NCBI GenBank assembly: GCA_038230215.1
Contig: JBBRNR010000014.1
Coordinates: forward strand, 1 to 42,534
Source of the DNA: DASVRZ01 sp038230215
GTDB taxonomy: Bacteria; Verrucomicrobiota; Verrucomicrobiia; Chthoniobacterales; DASVRZ01
Length of the DNA: 42,534 bases
Direction: 5' to 3'
Shown here: positions 31,126-38,808 of the stretch, in pieces
Layout: each line of letters starts with the position of its first letter
Position numbering within the stretch: position 1 is the stretch's first letter
The notes under the pieces: generated by a model
What the model saw: only the letters and a program-made list of their open reading frames with translations
Databases searched by the model: none
Told to the model about the DNA's origin: nothing
Translations under genes and position numbers: made by a program

Positions 31126-34100
31126 TGAGCCGGATAGATGAACAACTGTCGGAGCAGTTTTTCAAATGGGAAATGCGTGGACGCGGTTGGACACTCTATG
31201 AGCGCGCCGTTCAGTTGGAACCACCTTTTCAGCCTTTTTTTGGTTACACGCTGACGCGTCCAACCAAACCCGTCGATGACGGACGCAAGCACACTCGCTC
31301 CAGCGGATTCCTCGATCGATTGCGGCAAACCATGCAGCCTCTTCTGCCGTCCGAGGAAACCGCTGATGAAGAAGAGCCGGAACCATACTGGAGTGAGGCG
31401 CGTGAGCGCGTGGAATTACAACTTTCCCTACCACTCTCCCGCTCCGCGCCCGGTGTGCAGGTTGAGTCGTTTCTGCGGCATATTGCGCGACCTTCGGAAC
31501 CGCTCGCCCTCGAACTTCTTGGCACCGAGCGTGAGACCCTTTTACAATGGGTCGCGTCACCGCAGACGGTCACGCGAGTTCAAGGAGCCATTGAGGCTTG
31601 CTTCCCCGGCATTGCCGTAACTCCCTCTCAAGCGGGTTTGCCTTCAGCATGGAACGACAGCGAATCGCACTTCGCCGTCGTCGAGTTGGGCTTGGGGCGG
31701 GAGTCGATGTTACCACTCGGTAAACCTCGTCACGATTTATTGGCTACCGTGGTTACGGCGATGGACTGGATCGGAAAAGGAGAACTGGGACTTTTTCAAA
31801 TGCTCTTGGAGCCAGTGCAGAATGACTGGACGGAAAGCATGGTTCGGATTGTCGGTGACGAGAAAGGGAAACCCTTTTTCGAGAATCGACCAGATTTGGT
31901 GGCGGCAGCTACTCGAAAAATTTCGTCGCCGCTTTTTGCTGTCGTCATCCGCTTGGTTTCCAGTGCGGCAACTCTGGCGCGTGCCTGGGAAATCATTGCC
32001 GATTTGGCAGCCCCTTTTTCCGCCGTCTCGCAGCCGGGCAGTAATTATTTCAAACCCCTCTCCAATGATGGTTACACGTCGGTAGAGCATGAGGAGAATA
32101 TCTTAAATCGCCAAAGTCGGCGGTGCGGAATGCTTCTGAACATGGAGGAGGTGATGGCATTCATCACTCCGCCGATCACTTCAACTTCCGGCAAACTCCG
32201 ACGCGAAACCAAACCGACGCGCCTGGCACCGGAAACACTTCCCTCTTTTGGTTTAAGTCTCGGCTTCAACAAACATGCGGGAGTGCTTCACGAAGTTTTT
32301 ATTTCTCCAGAACATCGAGTGCGGCACACCCATGTCATCGGTGCCTCTGGCACAGGTAAAACGACTTTCCTCTTAAACCTCATTCGTCAGGACATTGAAA
32401 ATGGCGAAGGTCTGGCTGTTTTCGATCCACACGGAGACTTGATAGATTCCGTCTTGGGGATGATTCCAAAGTCGCGCTTGGATGATGTCATCGTGCTCGA
32501 TCCATCGGATGAGGAACACATCGTCGGTCTAAATATATTAGCGGCACATTCTGATTCCGAACGGAGTTTGCTCGCCTCCGATCTCACGTCTGTTTTCCGA
32601 AGACTTTCCACGAGTTGGGGCGATCAGATGGAAAGTGTTTTACGAAATGGCATTCTCGCTTTTCTGGAAAGTTCACGCGGCGGCAGTCTCAACGACCTAC
32701 GCCGCTTTCTAATGGATGCCGCATTTCGGAAAGACTTTCTGCAAACCGTCACCGATCCAGAGATTGTTTATTATTGGACGAAAGCATTTCCGCTTCTCAC
32801 CGGAGGCAAAAGCATTGGCCCGCTTCTCACCCGACTGGACGAATTTTTATCGCGCAAACCCATTCGCTACATGGTGTCGCAAACGGACAACCGTTTGGAC
32901 TTCGCCGACATTTTAGATAGTGGAAAAATTCTTCTCATCAAACTTCCCCAAGGTTTGATCGGGCGGGAGAACACCGCTCTACTTGGTTCACTCATCACCG
33001 CAAAACTACAAATGGCCGCGATGAACCGTCAGCGAATGCCTTCCTCTCAGCGACGGGATTTTTGGTGTTACATGGATGAGTTTCAAAATTTCATCACACC
33101 TTCCATGTCGGAGATTTTGGCAGGTGCCCGAAAATATCGGCTGGGGATGATACTGGCGCATCAAGAATTACGTCAGTTGGAAGCCGACCGTGATCTCTCC
33201 AGTGCCGTGCTTGCCAACTGTAATGTGCGCGTCGTTTTCAAAGTCAGCGACGGCGATGCCCGATCCTTGGAAAATGGATTCAGTCATTTCGAGGCACGAG
33301 ACTTGATGAACCTCGGAGTTGGTGAAGCTCTCTGTCGCGTGGAGCGGAGCGACTTCGATTTCAACCTCACCATTCCGAATACCTCTTTTCTGGATGAGGA
33401 CGAAGCGGCCCATGCGCGTGAATCCGCCGTTGCTCATTCCCGTGCCAGATATGCGCGGCCACGTTCAGAAATCGAAGCGGAATTGCTTCGGAAACGGCAG
33501 TCAGAAGAAACGACCAAACCTCCTGTCAAAGAACGTTCAGCGAAAGAGGAGGCCGCGCCAAAGCCAGAACCACCTAAAGTTTCCGAAGCACCACCCATTT
33601 CCGAAAAACCAACGAGTTCGGAACAGGAACCATCACCTGAATTAGAGACCAAAAGAGTTCAGCCGGAAGCCGTCATTCCAAGTAAACCGCCCACTCTCGG
33701 ACGAGGAGGAGCCTCACACAAAGATTTGCAAATGCTCATCAAAACCACTGCGGAGAGTATTGGTTTTAGAGCGACATTGGAATTTCAAACACCGGACGGC
33801 AATGGCAGCGTGGATGTTTTTCTGGAGAGAACAGGACTGCAAATCGCGTGCGAAATCAGTGTAACCACTCGTGTCGAACATGAGGTGGGAAACATTTTGA
33901 AATGTCTTGCTGCTGGTTACCTAGAGATTGCGCTTATCAGTTCGGAAACCAAACGACTGGAGGAAATTGCCGAAGCCTTGAAGTTAAGAGTTTCCGAAAC
34001 AGAATTGGATCACGTCCGATTTTATTCTTCCGAAGACTTTTTCGCTTACTTGAAGCAACTCGCCCCGATCGAAGTCCCGGACGAAATTTTGGAATCAAAG

Positions 34101-34247
34101 GATGTTGGCAAACCACCCAAACAAAAGAAGAAAATGGTCAAAGGCTGGGAAGTTGTAACCAAGATTTCGCAAGCGACACCGGAGGAATCAAAAATCATCG
34201 AAGACCAAACTTTGAAAATGATTGCCGAAACCCTTCGGAAGAAATAA
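31125..34247 (+). CDS. VirD4/TraG/HerA-like DNA-translocating ATPase with nuclease-fold-like C-terminus
   Basis: A 1040-residue protein. Residues about 1-380 are soluble with no known motif. The motor domain follows: HVIGASGTGKTTFLLNLI with Walker A at 406-413, AVFDPHGDLID, IVLDPSDEEHIVGLNIL, and Walker B FWCYMDEFQNF (Asp651-Glu652). Next are ITPSMSEILAGARKYRLGMI, LAHQELRQL and VFKVSDGDARSLE. This is the pattern of type IV coupling proteins with a TraM/AAA-type motor. A proline/glutamate-rich linker (about 770-860) leads to a C-terminal domain with VDVFLERTGLQIACEISVTT: Asp897, then Glu910-x-Ser912. It resembles a PD-(D/E)xK fold with serine in place of the lysine. No membrane helix and no relaxase gene are present, so the transfer role is unproven. 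Confidence 0.8.
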   Translation: MSRIDEQLSEQFFKWEMRGRGWTLYERAVQLEPPFQPFFGYTLTRPTKPVDDGRKHTRSSGFLDRLRQTMQPLLPSEETADEEEPEPYWSEARERVELQLSLPLSRSAPGVQVESFLRHIARPSEPLALELLGTERETLLQWVASPQTVTRVQGAIEACFPGIAVTPSQAGLPSAWNDSESHFAVVELGLGRESMLPLGKPRHDLLATVVTAMDWIGKGELGLFQMLLEPVQNDWTESMVRIVGDEKGKPFFENRPDLVAAATRKISSPLFAVVIRLVSSAATLARAWEIIADLAAPFSAVSQPGSNYFKPLSNDGYTSVEHEENILNRQSRRCGMLLNMEEVMAFITPPITSTSGKLRRETKPTRLAPETLPSFGLSLGFNKHAGVLHEVFISPEHRVRHTHVIGASGTGKTTFLLNLIRQDIENGEGLAVFDPHGDLIDSVLGMIPKSRLDDVIVLDPSDEEHIVGLNILAAHSDSERSLLASDLTSVFRRLSTSWGDQMESVLRNGILAFLESSRGGSLNDLRRFLMDAAFRKDFLQTVTDPEIVYYWTKAFPLLTGGKSIGPLLTRLDEFLSRKPIRYMVSQTDNRLDFADILDSGKILLIKLPQGLIGRENTALLGSLITAKLQMAAMNRQRMPSSQRRDFWCYMDEFQNFITPSMSEILAGARKYRLGMILAHQELRQLEADRDLSSAVLANCNVRVVFKVSDGDARSLENGFSHFEARDLMNLGVGEALCRVERSDFDFNLTIPNTSFLDEDEAAHARESAVAHSRARYARPRSEIEAELLRKRQSEETTKPPVKERSAKEEAAPKPEPPKVSEAPPISEKPTSSEQEPSPELETKRVQPEAVIPSKPPTLGRGGASHKDLQMLIKTTAESIGFRATLEFQTPDGNGSVDVFLERTGLQIACEISVTTRVEHEVGNILKCLAAGYLEIALISSETKRLEEIAEALKLRVSETELDHVRFYSSEDFFAYLKQLAPIEVPDEILESKDVGKPPKQKKKMVKGWEVVTKISQATPEESKIIEDQTLKMIAETLRKK

Positions 34248-34257
34248 CGGACAGGAT

Positions 34258-34497
34258 TTATTTTTTTTCGCGCAAGACAAAAACAGGTCCGACAACTTCA
34301 AACTCTGAATATGCCTCGATCATTCGCAACCGTAATTTGGTGTAAGGCTTGTCGGGACTTTCTTCCGCATGAAAAACAGAAGGCTCTTTGACACCCATAT
34401 CCCGCGCGACCTGAGCTTTGGTAAGCCCTTTTTTTTGCCGACATTTTTTTGCTAAGCCAGCTAATTTATTTTCAGCAACCAATTCATCAGGATTCAT
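34258..34497 (-). CDS. Small XRE-type helix-turn-helix regulator
   Basis: A 79-residue protein with a Cro/C1-type helix-turn-helix: LAKKCRQKKGLTKAQVARDM followed by GVKEPSVFHAEE, then a short C-terminal tail. I chose ATG 34497 because it leaves an 80-base divergent promoter region before the recombinase gene; a longer frame would run into that gene. It converges on the ATPase gene, with ten bases between stops. It probably represses itself and the recombinase through the palindrome at 34547-34565. A toxin-antitoxin role is less likely because no partner gene adjoins it. Confidence 0.72.
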   Translation of the reverse strand: MNPDELVAENKLAGLAKKCRQKKGLTKAQVARDMGVKEPSVFHAEESPDKPYTKLRLRMIEAYSEFEVVGPVFVLREKK

Positions 34498-34546
34498 TAA
34501 GTCCAGCGTAACTATCTTTACAGATCCAGCTAGATTTTCTTGATTT

Positions 34547-34565
34547 CTTATCTGCGTGAGATAAG
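34547..34565. promoter_or_regulatory. Palindromic operator between XRE gene and recombinase gene
   Basis: CTTATCT-GCGTG-AGATAAG is a perfect 7-bp inverted repeat with a 5-base spacer, 12 bases before the recombinase ATG and 50 bases before the XRE start. The size and place are typical of a Cro/C1-type dimer site controlling both divergent genes. Confidence 0.6.
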
Positions 34566-34576
34566 TTTTCAATACT

Positions 34577-36070
34577 ATGAATATCACTTCCGAAGTTCCG
34601 AAAAAAATCCCCGTTGGTATCTGGATTCGAGTTTCCACTGACGATCAGGCGCAAGGCGACAGCCCAGAGCATCACCGGATTCGTGCCCAGGGTTATGCAG
34701 AAAACAGAGGGTGGGAAGTTCGCGAAATCTATGATCTTGCCGGAGTCAGCGGTAAATCCGTCAAAGATAATCCCGAAGCCAAAAGGATGCTGCATGACGT
34801 GAAGCGGGGACACATCAAAGGGCTCATCTTTTCCAAGCTGGCTCGTTTTGCTCGCAACACCAAAGAGCTATTGGAGTTCGCCGATTACTTCCAAGAACAC
34901 AACGCGGCTCTTATTTCCATTCAGGAAAGCATCGACACCACCACGCCAGTCGGAAGACTTTTCTACACCATCATCGCCGCAATGGCCCAATGGGAGAGAG
35001 AGGAAATCGGCGACCGCGTGCGTGCGTCTGTCACCATTCGTGCCAAAATGGGAAAGCCCATCAGCGGTTCCGCTCCCTATGGTTATCGTTGGATCGACAA
35101 GAAACTCGTCCAACATCCCGACGAAGCACCCGTCCGAAAACTGGCCTACGAACTTTTCCAACAATATCGGAGGAAGGGCTTTGTGGCACGTAAACTCAAC
35201 GATGCCGGATACCGCACCCGGCAAGGAAAAAACTGGCTCGATGTCAGCGTCGCCCGTGTTCTAACCGACATCAGTGCCAAAGGCACTTACATCCACAATC
35301 GCACTAAACACGTCGGAAAATGGAAACGTGAAATCAAACCGGAGAGCGAATGGGGATACGTTACTGTCGAACCCATCGTTTCCGAAGCGCTCTGGAATAA
35401 CGTCAATCAGATCATCGAGGAGCAATTGAAAGCCTACGTTCGACCCGGCAAACGTCCCAAGCATCTATTCGCCGGACTCATAAGCTGTATCTGTGGACGA
35501 AGAATGTATGTGCCTGTCGCCAGTCCAAAATATGTCTGCGGAAAATGTCGCACCCGCATTCCGTGTCTTGATGTGGAAGGCATCTATTTGGAAGAAGCCA
35601 AAGCCTTCTTCACCGACCCTAAGCGTTTGGCCGGATACCTCACGGAGGCTTACGCCAGCACTTCGAAAAAGGTTAATTTGCTCGAAACCACCGAACAGCA
35701 AATCGCGAAAATCAAAGATGAAATGACCCGGACCCATCGGCTTTATATGGACGGTGGAATCTCCGTCGAAGGCTTCAAAGAGTTCTATGCGCCGTTGGAG
35801 CAACGCATCAAACAACTCCAATCGGAACGGGTAAAACTGCAAACCCAAGTGGACATCAGCAAGGTCAACAGCCTGTCCGCCGAAGCCATCCGGCAGGAGG
35901 CTCAAGACCTCCAAACCCGCTGGCCGGAGATCAGTAATGACGAGAAGCGAAAGATCGTCGAGGGCATGGTTGAGTCTATTGTCGTGGACAAAAACAATCA
36001 GAAAGTCGTCGTAACCCTCTCGTGTTCACCGACTTCCGTAGAAACGACAAATAACCAACAGCACCTGTGA
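34577..36070 (+). CDS. Large serine recombinase (site-specific integrase)
   Basis: A 497-residue protein. The resolvase/invertase catalytic domain covers about 11-160: VGIWIRVSTDDQAQGDSPEH with nucleophile Ser20, then IFSKLARFARNTKELLEFAD and QWEREEIGDRVRAS. A recombinase domain follows (about 165-270; PYGYRW, LNDAGYRTRQGKNW, VLTDISAKGTYIHNR). The zinc-ribbon region is about 308-335 (CICGRRMYV, VCGKCRTRIPC). Next come a coiled coil (about 365-440) and a C-terminal strand region. This domain order is that of phage and ICE-type large serine integrases. The stop codon TGA (36068-36070) lies inside sequence shared with attC sites of the adjoining cassette array. Confidence 0.93.
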   Translation: MNITSEVPKKIPVGIWIRVSTDDQAQGDSPEHHRIRAQGYAENRGWEVREIYDLAGVSGKSVKDNPEAKRMLHDVKRGHIKGLIFSKLARFARNTKELLEFADYFQEHNAALISIQESIDTTTPVGRLFYTIIAAMAQWEREEIGDRVRASVTIRAKMGKPISGSAPYGYRWIDKKLVQHPDEAPVRKLAYELFQQYRRKGFVARKLNDAGYRTRQGKNWLDVSVARVLTDISAKGTYIHNRTKHVGKWKREIKPESEWGYVTVEPIVSEALWNNVNQIIEEQLKAYVRPGKRPKHLFAGLISCICGRRMYVPVASPKYVCGKCRTRIPCLDVEGIYLEEAKAFFTDPKRLAGYLTEAYASTSKKVNLLETTEQQIAKIKDEMTRTHRLYMDGGISVEGFKEFYAPLEQRIKQLQSERVKLQTQVDISKVNSLSAEAIRQEAQDLQTRWPEISNDEKRKIVEGMVESIVVDKNNQKVVVTLSCSPTSVETTNNQQHL

Positions 36071-36106
36071 CACGCATGAGGCATTCGCTGCATCGCATGG
36101 TTAGGC
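36067..36106 (-). repeat. Truncated attC site at the array end
   Basis: GTTAGGC (36100-36106), CATGCGATGCAGCGAAT in minus-strand reading, and a short GTGACACGC stretch shared with the attC at 41446-41599 are present. The other half (TCGCTGATC and the second core) is missing; the serine recombinase coding sequence lies in its place. The site marks the distal end of the array. Confidence 0.8.
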
Positions 36107-36526
36107 AGCGCGGGTTTTGTGCTTGCGACGTGGATCCGCATGGTGCTTGAAAGTAGGATCGCTTCCGTAAGAAAAGTCAACATCGCCCCAAAAAGAATCG
36201 CCATGCTTCAGCAGTTGTGGCCACCACTGGTCGCTATATGAAGTGCCGTCGGGTTGGTAATCAATCTGCCGGACACGTCCATCCCAAAAATAAAACCAAA
36301 TTGCAGCCGGATGCTTACCCTCGAAGCGCCACTGCTCGTAAGGACACTCGCCAAGCTGGTAAATCCGAACACCGGCAAGATGCGAGTCTCCTCTGTATGG
36401 ATTGACCCAAGGTCCGATTGCGTCGCTAACCGTTCGAGGAACATGCAGAGAGGAAGACGACTGCTGGTGATATGCGCAACTAGAGAAGACGAGCGCAATG
36501 CAAGAGAGTAAAATACTTGGTTTCAC
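36101..36526 (-). CDS. Cassette gene: small predicted lipoprotein
   Basis: A 141-residue protein from a GTG start. The N-terminus is a lipoprotein signal (KPSILLSCIALVFSSC, lipobox with Cys near residue 17). The mature part is short, with aromatic patches (EQWRFEGKHPAAIWFYFWDG, QIDYQPDGTSYSDQWWPQ). No domain is recognised. The TAA stop is inside the attC core, usual for cassette genes. No Shine-Dalgarno sequence is evident. It would be exported and lipid-anchored. Confidence 0.7.
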   Translation of the reverse strand: MKPSILLSCIALVFSSCAYHQQSSSSLHVPRTVSDAIGPWVNPYRGDSHLAGVRIYQLGECPYEQWRFEGKHPAAIWFYFWDGRVRQIDYQPDGTSYSDQWWPQLLKHGDSFWGDVDFSYGSDPTFKHHADPRRKHKTRAA

Positions 36527-36543
36527 AGTGAACGCGTAGCGAT

Positions 36544-36688
36544 GCCTAACGACCCCAAGCTCAGCGACTGCGGAGGGCGGCGCGCTGGCTGCGGAAAGGC
36601 GGCTGGGGCAGGGTGGGCGAAGGCGGCGGGGTGGTGTGTAGCAGCCAGCGTGACGCCCGGAGCAGTTCGCTGCAGCGCATGGTTAGGC
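36544..36688 (-). repeat. attC site, 145 bases
   Basis: It is bounded by GCCTAAC (36544-36550) and GTTAGGC (36682-36688). The inner arms CTCAGCGA and TTCGCTGCAG pair except for the one extra base. The long variable stem is very GC-rich. Confidence 0.92.
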
Positions 36689-36700
36689 GTTGCGGTCGAA

Positions 36701-37366
36701 TTAAATGGCGATCTCATAAAGTGTTGGGTGCATTCGAGACGGCGTTATCTCTATGGTGGCGTTCGGGTAATGGTGTCGCAAGAAGTGGCAAAGATAAATG
36801 CCGGTTATCGCGGAGCGATGGCCAACGATGACGCGCTTAAGCGCGTGTAGTGGATAGGGCGCGAAATACATACCTCCACTCGGTCTGCATGTGTCCAATG
36901 CAAGGACGTAACGGACCTCCTCCTCGTATTGCCATTCCTTGGCTTTGACGCCGAATGAGCAACGCAGCATATGAGCAATAGTATCGTTGTTCATGTCCGC
37001 TTCGGCGGGCCACTGGAAGTGCGGGCGAGAATGATCGTATCGGATTTCCATCGGGTTCTGCCACGGAAACAGGTCCGAATCGAAGCCGAGAGCCAAGCCG
37101 GTAGCGCAGGAGGAATAATGGCCCCAAAGAAGAGGGCTTTTGTAGGTCTTGGACAGGCAGAGCAAGCCGAATCCGTTCGAGTTCGTTGTGATGACGTGTT
37201 CCGTCCAGGTGTCGTCAGTATGGGTCGGTTCTTCTGGGGGCGGGCTGATACGTGGAGAGCAATCGTAAATGTCGTTCAACTCGGTAAGTCGTGACACCTT
37301 GAGTTGCTTGCTCTCAAGGACTTTGAGCGCAGTCTCGGTCGGGAGGAACTTGTAAACGAGTGCCAT
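36701..37366 (-). CDS. Cassette gene: DUF2971-type protein
   Basis: A 221-residue soluble protein starting at ATG 37366. It has the pattern of DUF2971 proteins: an N-terminal YKFLPTETALKVLESKQLKV, LTELNDIYDC, a central LLCLSKTYKSPLLWGHYSSC then GLALGFD, and KEWQYEEEVRYVLAL. DUF2971 proteins are common in defence islands and cassettes, but their biochemical function is unknown. The gene fills its cassette almost fully and ends twelve bases before the attC core. Confidence 0.82.
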   Translation of the reverse strand: MALVYKFLPTETALKVLESKQLKVSRLTELNDIYDCSPRISPPPEEPTHTDDTWTEHVITTNSNGFGLLCLSKTYKSPLLWGHYSSCATGLALGFDSDLFPWQNPMEIRYDHSRPHFQWPAEADMNNDTIAHMLRCSFGVKAKEWQYEEEVRYVLALDTCRPSGGMYFAPYPLHALKRVIVGHRSAITGIYLCHFLRHHYPNATIEITPSRMHPTLYEIAI

Positions 37367-37400
37367 GATCGGCTTTCTATTCCGGCGAGCGGCTAGCGAC

Positions 37401-37503
37401 GCCTAACGACCTCAAGATCAGCGACACGTAGGGAACGGCGCGAGATGTGCGACAGCACAGCTCGTGACGAGCCCGGAGCGTTCGCTGCATCGCTTGGTTA
37501 GGC
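37401..37503 (-). repeat. attC site, 103 bases
   Basis: The cores are GCCTAAC (37401-37407) and GTTAGGC (37497-37503). The inner stem contains GTGCGACAGCAC. The site is nearly identical to the attC at 42299-42401, with only a handful of differences, although four to five hundred bases of unrelated cassette lie next to each. Confidence 0.93.
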
Positions 37504-37683
37504 GGAAGTGTGACGTGACTTGGGGAGAGACGAAATAACCGTCGCTTTGGACGAGACGTTCGAGCGACTGGAAGCGAAAAGCTGGCAAGCAAGAATCGCA
37601 TGGAACTCAAATGAAAACCGGAAGACACGGGATTGTCGAGCGGCAAACGCGCAGAATGCACGGACAGACGCAGAGGACTCTAT

Positions 37684-37806
37684 CTATAGCTTCTTCGCTA
37701 AATCGCCTCGGAGAGCCTTAATCTCCTTTGTGACCTGCCACAATCGGGCGTCGTTCTGGATAATGTGAAAAATCAAAAGGATGATAACGATAGTGGATGG
37801 GTTCAT
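37684..37806 (-). CDS. Cassette gene: 40-residue membrane peptide
   Basis: A short frame from ATG 37806 to TAG 37684. The product has an N-terminal membrane helix (MNPSTIVIILLIFHIIQN) and an amphipathic, lysine-rich C-terminus (WQVTKEIKALRGDLAKKL). It lies 30 bases inside the cassette from the upstream attC, the expected position for a cassette gene. The other 180 bases of the cassette up to 37504 hold no better frame. It resembles small membrane-active peptides in general form only. Confidence 0.55.
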   Translation of the reverse strand: MNPSTIVIILLIFHIIQNDARLWQVTKEIKALRGDLAKKL

Positions 37807-37836
37807 AAAGTTTATGGACAGCTAGCGGATAAAATC

Positions 37837-37990
37837 GCCTAACGACCTCAAGATCAGCGACGCGGAGGGAATGGCGCAAGACCTGCCGGATGAATCGCAG
37901 TGGAAGGCATCGAACTTCATGGGAAGCATGAATACACAATAGCAGGTCTTGTGACGAGCCCGGAGTGTTCGCTGCATCGCATGGTTAGAC
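37837..37990 (-). repeat. attC site, 154 bases
   Basis: The cores are GCCTAAC (37837-37843) and GTTAGAC (37984-37990). The variable stem includes the perfect inverted repeat CAAGACCTGC/GCAGGTCTTG. It is almost the same as the attC at 39228-39381. Confidence 0.93.
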
Positions 37991-38194
37991 GACGGTTCGT
38001 CCTCGGTAGAGACGTGGAATAACAGCCTGGAAAGGCGACCTGGAGTGCTCAGGAGCGACAAACGAGGGCTCTGGAGCGACAAACGAGGGCTCTGGAGTGA
38101 CGGTAGAGTGCACTGAAACTCGAATGAAGACCGGATGATCGGTGCCGAATCGGAGAAAAAGGATGCGGGATCGGTCATGGACGTGAGGCTAGTC
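37991..38194. other. Short cassette without a convincing gene, with tandem repeat
   Basis: A 204-base cassette. It contains two exact tandem copies of a 21-base unit (38052-38072 and 38073-38093, GGAGCGACAAACGAGGGCTC plus T) followed by a partial third. A minus-strand frame opens with ATG at 38178 and encodes the repeat LQSPRLS, but it runs on through the attC and has no domain. It may be a non-coding or regulatory cassette. Confidence 0.5.
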
Positions 38195-38297
38195 GTCTAA
38201 CGACCCCAAGATCAGCGACACGTAGGGATGGGCGCGGCAGATGCGTAAGCAACTGACGTGACCAGCCCGGAGTGTTTGCTGCATCGCTTGGTTAGGC
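38195..38297 (-). repeat. attC site, 103 bases
   Basis: The cores are GTCTAAC (38195-38201) and GTTAGGC (38291-38297), with the conserved inner arms GATCAGCGAC and TTGCTGCATC. Confidence 0.92.
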
Positions 38298-38310
38298 GCG
38301 GTGATTGGAT

Positions 38311-38667
38311 TCATTGAGGCATCATGTCTAAGGCGACGTCCTGCTGAAGATGTTTGGAAATGGTGTAAACGCGAACAAGCTTCGTCTGGTAGTGAGGATG
38401 CGAGACCTGTAGTGGCAAAGATTGGAACTCAACTGGTAGTAAAACGATAATTCCGAACTTGGTGGTGTGAGGAAGATCATACTTTCCGTCAGCATCAGTC
38501 ATAACAACCGGGCTCCTGCCTAGAAAAGTGACTGCAGCATCTGCAACGGGAGAATGTGTGCGTGAGTCAGTGACTGTCCCGAATGCACCAGGAGCTTTGG
38601 TGACCAAAGCTGGAATACAACCCGATTGCAGCAAGCAAATAAACAAGAGCAAGATGACTGTTTTCAT
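38311..38667 (-). CDS. Cassette gene: lipoprotein with carboxypeptidase-regulatory-like fold
   Basis: A 118-residue protein. A lipoprotein signal (MKTVILLLFICLLQSGC, Cys17) is followed by one beta-sandwich domain with the pattern GAFGTVTDSRTHSPVADAAV, then VMTDADGKYDLP. This is typical of carboxypeptidase regulatory-like (CarboxypepD_reg) domains, which often bind surfaces or partners. The stop lies 14 bases before the attC core. Confidence 0.8.
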   Translation of the reverse strand: MKTVILLLFICLLQSGCIPALVTKAPGAFGTVTDSRTHSPVADAAVTFLGRSPVVMTDADGKYDLPHTTKFGIIVLLPVEFQSLPLQVSHPHYQTKLVRVYTISKHLQQDVALDMMPQ

Positions 38668-38684
38668 GCGGGAAAGGTGCGAGC

Positions 38685-38808
38685 GCCTAACGAGAACAAG
38701 ATGAGCGACGGCGGACGAGAGCGCGCGTCGCTCGGAGGAAAAGTGTGCAAGTCATCTTAAAAGTGGAGCATAGAACGGTCCGCCGTTCGCTCCATCGCAT
38801 GGTTAGGT
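38685..38808 (-). repeat. attC site, 124 bases
   Basis: The cores are GCCTAAC (38685-38691) and GTTAGGT (38802-38808). The inner right arm reads TTCGCTCCATC instead of TTCGCTGCATC, the only site with that change. The stem contains CCGCCG and CGGCGG segments. Confidence 0.9.

Larger units (their letters stand above)
28051..36070 (+). mobile_element. Putative integrated element with VirD4/HerA-like ATPase and serine recombinase
   Basis: Five genes form a block of lower GC content than the operon to the left: two membrane proteins and an ATPase on the plus strand in tight succession, a convergent small XRE gene, and a divergent large serine recombinase at the right end. The recombinase gene ends at the truncated attC site that begins the cassette array. 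The left boundary is not defined by any repeat I can see; it probably lies in 27726-28050. No relaxase, replication gene or type IV secretion structural gene is present. Confidence 0.55.

Noticed and set aside
34498..34638. Longer version of the XRE protein starting at 34638.
   Set aside because: It would overlap the divergent recombinase gene and its operator, and the added residues have no family support.
34258..36070. XRE gene and recombinase as a toxin-antitoxin pair.
   Set aside because: The partner is a clear large serine recombinase; a regulator-integrase pair is the simpler reading.
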